Assembly (NCBI GenBank): GCA_021797995.1
Contig: JAJZYR010000010.1
Coordinates: 1 to 32,782, forward strand
Direction: 5' to 3'
From: Microcaldota archaeon
Lineage (GTDB): Archaea > Micrarchaeota > Micrarchaeia > Micrarchaeales > CABMGC01
Length of the DNA: 32,782 nt
The notes beneath the pieces are model-generated. The model was given only the letters and a program-made list of their open reading frames with translations, was not told where the DNA came from and did not search any database. This document shows, piece by piece, positions 28,359-32,782 of this stretch (its first letter is position 1; each line of letters opens with the position of its first letter). A program made the position numbers and the translations under genes.

Positions 28359-28988
28359 CTACAGACTCTTCCTGATTATCTCAGCATACTTTCTCCTGAG
28401 CTTCGAGAAGCTCGCCTGGTTGAGGCTTAGGTACTTCAGGTCCTCCATTCTGAATTCGTCTAGGATTTTTCCGAGCAACCTGACATGGCCGACGAAGCCA
28501 TGCTCCGCTGCAATCCCCCTCAGCTTTCCCACGTCGGCACCGGAATAGAAGAGAAGTCCCAGAATGTCTATCGCATCCTTGGTACCCTTCTGGCTTGCAA
28601 GCCTGTCTGCTGCTGCGCCGAGCTTGAGGAGAAGGAGCGCCTCTGCTGTGGGGACCTTGAATCCCTCTATGTGCGTGGAGTACCTCCCGATCAGGTCCTT
28701 TGCAGGAAGCGACAGTTTCGAGTAACCTGGCAGGTAGATGTCGATGTCGAAGAGGTCGAGTTTTGCCTCATACTTGTGCAGGCGTTCGTTCTTCTCGAGC
28801 CTATAGGTGCCTTCAAGCTGCCTGAGCACGGGATAGTCCACCACCACGTCTATGTCCTTCGACTTCTGGAGCTTTGTGTACAGATAGACGGCCCACCCTC
28901 CGATGAGAGTGAACTTGAACTCCTTGTTGAGCTCCTGAAGCTTCTCCCAACTTGCACGAGTGATCTCGCTGTTCCAGAACTCGGTCAT
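28359..28988 (-). CDS. Nucleotidyltransferase (AbiEii-like toxin candidate)
   Basis: FTLIGGWAVYLYTKLQKSKDIDVVVDY minimal nucleotidyltransferase motif (GG..A......SKDIDVVV); 4-bp overlap with upstream HTH gene. Confidence 0.8.
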   Translation of the reverse strand: MTEFWNSEITRASWEKLQELNKEFKFTLIGGWAVYLYTKLQKSKDIDVVVDYPVLRQLEGTYRLEKNERLHKYEAKLDLFDIDIYLPGYSKLSLPAKDLIGRYSTHIEGFKVPTAEALLLLKLGAAADRLASQKGTKDAIDILGLLFYSGADVGKLRGIAAEHGFVGHVRLLGKILDEFRMEDLKYLSLNQASFSKLRRKYAEIIRKSL

Positions 28989-29590
28989 ATTCCAAGCCTC
29001 TTCTCCAGGGCCGCGACAAAGTCCCTAGCATACCACTCCTTGAGGTTCCACAGGTCCACGAACATCTGAGCCGTACAGACCGAGGAGTGCTTTAGTTTGC
29101 CGTTCGCAATCTCTGCGTCGAGCCTCTCATCCGGTTTGAGCACGACCAAGTTTGGAGGACCGGCCTTTTGCCTGAACCTCCTTATTATCTCTTTTGTCCC
29201 TTCTGCTGTGGCATATGCATAGACCTCGCTGTAGTCTGCAGGCGCGTCCTTGAACATTAGCTTGTATGCAGTATAGCAGGTGAAGGCCACCTCATCAGGC
29301 ATGTTGCGCTCTATCTCCCTAACAGGCTCTTCCGCTCTTGTCCGGTAGAGCACGTCATTAGATACCTTCCTCTTTGTGGCCCAGTAGAGCAGCAGGCGGG
29401 ACAGCGATATCACCTCGAAGTGGCGCCGGCTCACGCTTACTGCATTTACCGCTTCGAGATTCGAGACTGCCCCGTTAATGGTGCTTAATGACAGGCCAAG
29501 CAGTCCGGATAACTCCAGCTGCGTAAACTTCCTCTTCCCGTCTATATACGCGCATCCGATCTCCCTGTATACGATCTCCTGCTTCTTCAT
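28985..29590 (-). CDS. Winged-HTH protein, AbiEi-like antitoxin candidate
   Basis: KFTQLELSGLLGLSLSTINGAVSNLEAVNAVSVSRRHFEVIS HTH; directly upstream of and overlapping the nucleotidyltransferase (ATGA overlap). Confidence 0.7.
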   Translation of the reverse strand: MKKQEIVYREIGCAYIDGKRKFTQLELSGLLGLSLSTINGAVSNLEAVNAVSVSRRHFEVISLSRLLLYWATKRKVSNDVLYRTRAEEPVREIERNMPDEVAFTCYTAYKLMFKDAPADYSEVYAYATAEGTKEIIRRFRQKAGPPNLVVLKPDERLDAEIANGKLKHSSVCTAQMFVDLWNLKEWYARDFVAALEKRLGI

Positions 29591-29592
29591 AT

Positions 29593-29643
29593 TTCAAATT
29601 TGAAGAGTCTTATATTTATATGTTTCTAAAATGATCGAAACAT
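29593..29643 (-). promoter_or_regulatory. Promoter/operator with palindromes upstream of HTH-nucleotidyltransferase pair
   Basis: TTCAAATTTGAA (29593-29604) and ATGTTTC-N10-GAAACAT (29620-29643), the latter between TATA-like elements on the minus strand. Confidence 0.55.
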
Positions 29644-29699
29644 TTATATATAAGGTTTTTATTTTCCGAAATACTTATAGAGGTAGATAGAAGGTATCA

Positions 29700-30367
29700 G
29701 TCCTGATTCCGGAATGCCGGGCAGCGGCATGCTGGAATATTATATCTCTCGCACGTATAACGAATCTGGCTGTCTCCCTAGCCAGCTTGGAGGGCCAGCT
29801 TGCCTCTTCTATAAGCATTTTGAGCATCTTTCCCTGTAATCTGGCTTTCCTTGGGCTTGGCCTCAATTTCGGCAGATTCTAGCGGTTCTGGCATTATGTA
29901 ACTCTCTTCGTAGTCCTTGAAGCCCTGCATGTCCTGATTAATTCCTTGACTTGTGACTTGTCCTTTATCAAAAATGACATTCCCCATACAGGCTTGTCGC
30001 CATCAAGAAATATGGAGGAATAGATCTGTGGCCTTGGTTCATTGGAGTTCTTGAAATTATATATGGTGTTTGCATAGCTTCCGACTTCCCTGACAGTGGT
30101 CACGCCGTTATATACCAGCATCTTGTTGAAGTATTCGAAAAGCTTGATCTGGGGATAGTTCTGCGCGAACCTTACCAGATGCATGTGCATGTCTATCAAT
30201 CCCGACGAAAGGAACCGAGTATTTACCGCAGCACCTTTGAAATCCCCCGGCTTGCCTACTTTCAATATGACCCCGTTACTTATAAGCACTGAAGCATTGC
30301 TGACGAGAACATTACCGTCAAACATCGTCTCTGCATTTATTATCAGTTTTTGCATGATATCAGTCAA
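29700..30367 (-). pseudogene. Decayed amidohydrolase
   Basis: 30367-29894 encodes MQKLIINAETMFDGNVLVSNASVLISNGVILKVGK...SGLIDMHMHLVRFAQ...; similarity seems to continue through frameshifts (NQDMQGFKDYEESYIMPEPLESAEI..., then a third frame), with no C-terminal domain. Confidence 0.7.
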
Positions 30368-30575
30368 ACCTTTGATTTATTTAGGGAGCCAAAACCTATT
30401 ACATAGATTGGTAGCTCCTCCTTGTCAGGTCCAGAAGTTCCTCGATCTGAAAAGGGAAAAATACAGAAAAGTTGAAATCAGCCTCTTGGACGCCAAGAAT
30501 AGATGGAGGCACAAGGCATCCTGCGTAAAGTGCGACGGAGTTTGTGTGCTGAAAGTATACTAGCCGCATCAGAGT

Positions 30576-30588
30576 AGTATTTAATACT
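30576..30588. promoter_or_regulatory. Palindrome in promoter of nucleotidyltransferase 30609
   Basis: AGTATT-T-AATACT 20 bp upstream of the ATG. Confidence 0.35.
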
Positions 30589-30608
30589 TATAATCCTTAC
30601 TTTTAGTT

Positions 30609-31232
30609 ATGGAAATTAAGTTCTCCAAAAACAGCATATCGCTTGACCAGAAGGAACTTACTACTCTCGATAAGTTAGTCATTAAATTCATTGAAGCAAT
30701 GGATGACATTGACTATGTAATCGTGAGCGGATACATAGCAATCTTTTTTGGCAGGATAAGAGGCACAGAGGACATCGACATACTGCTAAATAAAATGGAC
30801 ATGAAACAAATCGAAGAACTCCACAAAAAACTTCTCAAAAACAATTTTTACCCGGTAAACAATGTGGAAGATGCCAAAGACGCGTACGGACTCCTTTCTG
30901 AAGGGTCATCTCTAAGATATGCTGAGAAAGGAACCTGGGCGCCTAACTTTGAGTTAAAGTTCGTCAAGAAACCTCTTGATAGACATGCAATGGATAACAA
31001 AATGAAAGTTACGTTTAATGAAAAGTACGTGATGTTCATATCCCCTATCGAGTTGCAAATTGCGTTTAAGTTATGGTTAGGCAGCGATAAAGATTACGAA
31101 GATGCACGATACATTTATAATATCTTTAAAGCATATTTAGATATCAAAAGACTAAGAGTATTTATAGCAGAACTCCGTGTAAAGAAAGAAATTGTAACTA
31201 AAGTAATCGGCGAATTGAATGAGGGCAAATAG
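30609..31232 (+). CDS. Nucleotidyltransferase-like protein (MNT/AbiEii-type)
   Basis: DYVIVSGYIAIFFGRIRGTEDIDILLNK; helical C-terminal portion. Confidence 0.75.
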   Translation: MEIKFSKNSISLDQKELTTLDKLVIKFIEAMDDIDYVIVSGYIAIFFGRIRGTEDIDILLNKMDMKQIEELHKKLLKNNFYPVNNVEDAKDAYGLLSEGSSLRYAEKGTWAPNFELKFVKKPLDRHAMDNKMKVTFNEKYVMFISPIELQIAFKLWLGSDKDYEDARYIYNIFKAYLDIKRLRVFIAELRVKKEIVTKVIGELNEGK

Positions 31233-31410
31233 CATTCTTACTGGTCTTAAGGAGGCAAAAGCGCTTAACCTCAGAAATAACCTTGAGTACATAGATACAT
31301 ATTCTGACTATGTAAAGAGGACAGACAACAAGACTTGGAGCAGGGGGCAGAAGAGATTTCTAGATATCTTGTACGCCAAAAGGAGAAGATCAAAGAAAAC
31401 ACAACTTTAA
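31219..31410 (+). CDS. Small basic hypothetical protein, partner of nucleotidyltransferase
   Basis: 63 aa, 14-bp overlap with upstream gene, Lys/Arg-rich C-terminus. Confidence 0.55.
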   Translation: MRANSILTGLKEAKALNLRNNLEYIDTYSDYVKRTDNKTWSRGQKRFLDILYAKRRRSKKTQL

Positions 31411-31423
31411 TTCCATTAAACTG

Positions 31424-31519
31424 AAAAGGGAGGGTATTGAACCCAACAATTTTGTCGAGTATAACCGATTTTATGCAAAATCCTATCAGACGACTAATTT
31501 TGGTAATGGGGCACAGGGA
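31424..31519. repeat. Diverged duplicate of tRNA-Val 3' end plus downstream flank (att-like copy)
   Basis: Shares TATCAGACGAC (31484-31494) and AATGGGGCACAGGGA (31505-31519; one base shorter than AATGGAGGCACAGGGA) with 32583-32674. Confidence 0.5.
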
Positions 31520-31579
31520 ATGCCTAAGTAGGTTCAGATTCCCTTTGTATATGGTCGTATAGCCTCGAATATGATTTAT

Positions 31580-31657
31580 ATGGCTACATAATTAGATAAT
31601 TATATAGATGTAGCCATTATGTCTACAATATTTAAATATGTATATAATGTAGACATA
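31580..31657. promoter_or_regulatory. Four-half-site operator upstream of fic
   Basis: ATGGCTACAT(31580-31589)...ATGTAGCCAT(31608-31617) and TATGTCTACA(31618-31627)...TGTAGACATA(31648-31657); TATA-like AT-rich sequence between; fic ATG at 31660. Confidence 0.75.
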
Positions 31658-31659
31658 TC

Positions 31660-32568
31660 ATGTCATTTATAGAAAAACAAAGGCATGGCAAGCATTCATA
31701 CTTCTATTTAGTCAAAAATGTAAGGATTGCTCCAAATAAGGTAAAAAAGCTCAGAGTATGGCTTGGTAGAGAAATCCCTAAGCATAGCGAACTGCAGAAA
31801 TATTTTGTAGAGTTAGAGAAAAGGACAATGGAGCAGTATGAAACTAAGTGGTTGCCAAAAGAACTTGTTGAAAAAGTTGACGACCTAAGTGCCTCTATAA
31901 CTGTATTTCATAAAACACCCATAAACGTATTGCCCAAGGACTTTCTAGTTCGATATACCTATAACACAAACGCAATAGAGGGTAACCATTTGACATTAAG
32001 ACAGACAGCTCTGGTACTTAGTGATAGAATAGCCCCAGAAGGCACAAGGGCAGATGATGTTATCGAAGCTCTTAACGCTTTAGACGCATGGAATTTTATC
32101 AAATCTTACAAAAATAGGATAAACAAGAAATATATCTGCAAAATACAATACGAATTGACAAAAAATACTTCATGCAGAATAAAGGGCGATTACAGAGATA
32201 GTGAAGTAAGAATCGCAGGCTCTGAACATATTCCACCAAAGCCAACTGATGTTCCAAAATTACTTGAAAGTCTGTTTGCAAAATTTTATAAAGAAAAAAA
32301 GACACTGCATCCCATAGAACTTGCGTCTTCGCTACATAATAAATTTGTAAATATACATCCATTTACAGATGGCAATGGAAGAACTGCCAGACTTCTAATA
32401 AACTGGATACTACTTAGAAATAAATTCCCACCAATTATAATTGAAGTTTCCAACAAGGAGCAGTACTACAAAGCAATAGAAGATGCCGATAAAGGAGACC
32501 AAAAGCCGTTTGCTGTTTTCTTAGCTAACCAATTACTCTCACAGTATACTCTACCTTTACCTACATAG
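31660..32568 (+). CDS. fic: Fic family protein (class II-like AMPylase)
   Basis: HPFTDGNGRTARLLI Fic motif; upstream TNAIEGNHLT resembles the inhibitory (S/T)xxxE(G/N) motif. Confidence 0.93.
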   Translation: MSFIEKQRHGKHSYFYLVKNVRIAPNKVKKLRVWLGREIPKHSELQKYFVELEKRTMEQYETKWLPKELVEKVDDLSASITVFHKTPINVLPKDFLVRYTYNTNAIEGNHLTLRQTALVLSDRIAPEGTRADDVIEALNALDAWNFIKSYKNRINKKYICKIQYELTKNTSCRIKGDYRDSEVRIAGSEHIPPKPTDVPKLLESLFAKFYKEKKTLHPIELASSLHNKFVNIHPFTDGNGRTARLLINWILLRNKFPPIIIEVSNKEQYYKAIEDADKGDQKPFAVFLANQLLSQYTLPLPT

Positions 32569-32582
32569 GCCTTTTTGGTTCA

Positions 32583-32674
32583 ATTCCATTCAAGGGAATT
32601 GAACTCAGCTCACAAATATGGAATTTATCAGACGACAAGACCTTTAAAAATAAGTTTCAATGGAGGCACAGGGA
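32583..32674. repeat. tRNA-Val 3'-end/flank copy of the att-like repeat
   Basis: See 31424-31519. Confidence 0.5.
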
Positions 32675-32731
32675 GTCGAACCCAGACCTTCACCGTGTAA
32701 GGGTGACGTCCTACCGCTAGACGATGCCTCC
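32661..32731 (-). tRNA. tRNA-Val (TAC)
   Basis: GGAGGCA...TGCCTCC acceptor stem, TCACC-CTTACAC-GGTGA anticodon arm, GGGTTCGACTCCC T-arm. Confidence 0.92.
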
Positions 32732-32782
32732 TATCACTTAGAATGATTCTCGCAGAACTTATTTATCTTAGCTATTGCGTGC

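Noticed and set aside
30183-30563. 126-aa ORF antisense to the amidohydrolase pseudogene
   Set aside because: First half is antisense to pseudogene sequence; the C-terminal part (KREKYRKVEISLLDAKNRWRHKASCVKCDGVCVLKVY) could be a gene remnant but is too short to call.
1-32782. CRISPR array or cas genes
   Set aside because: No regularly spaced direct repeats or cas-like proteins seen.

Overview
This is an archaeal chromosomal window. Gene content (rpoK, geranylgeranyl reductase, RFC large subunit, archaeal PheRS alpha/beta, uL30-uL15, beta-CASP nuclease) and small, tightly packed genes suggest a reduced-genome lineage, perhaps DPANN/Micrarchaeota-like; the lineage is an inference. Positions ~1-25.6 kb are dense core genome. 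From ~25.6 kb to the end the sequence is more AT-rich and accessory in character. It holds a truncated DUF3800 gene, an uncharacterised 'MKNQYF.../DPDxGIE' family protein, a NUDIX hydrolase, an AbiE-like HTH/nucleotidyltransferase pair, a decayed amidohydrolase, a second nucleotidyltransferase/small-partner pair, and a Fic gene next to a tRNA-Val. The main observations are: (1) two consecutive genes (22161-22814 and 22815-24125) that seem to need CTG start codons and are missed or truncated in the ORF track; (2) a Fic gene preceded by four half-sites forming two 10-bp inverted repeats and flanked by a diverged duplication of the tRNA-Val 3' end, like att sites; (3) two different nucleotidyltransferase-based TA-like pairs within 3 kb, each with palindromes upstream; (4) a TnpB 3' end with an omegaRNA/right-end-like hairpin, and a solo 28-bp copy 12.8 kb away abutting the promoter of an unlisted zinc-finger gene. 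All calls are from reading the sequence; no searches were run.
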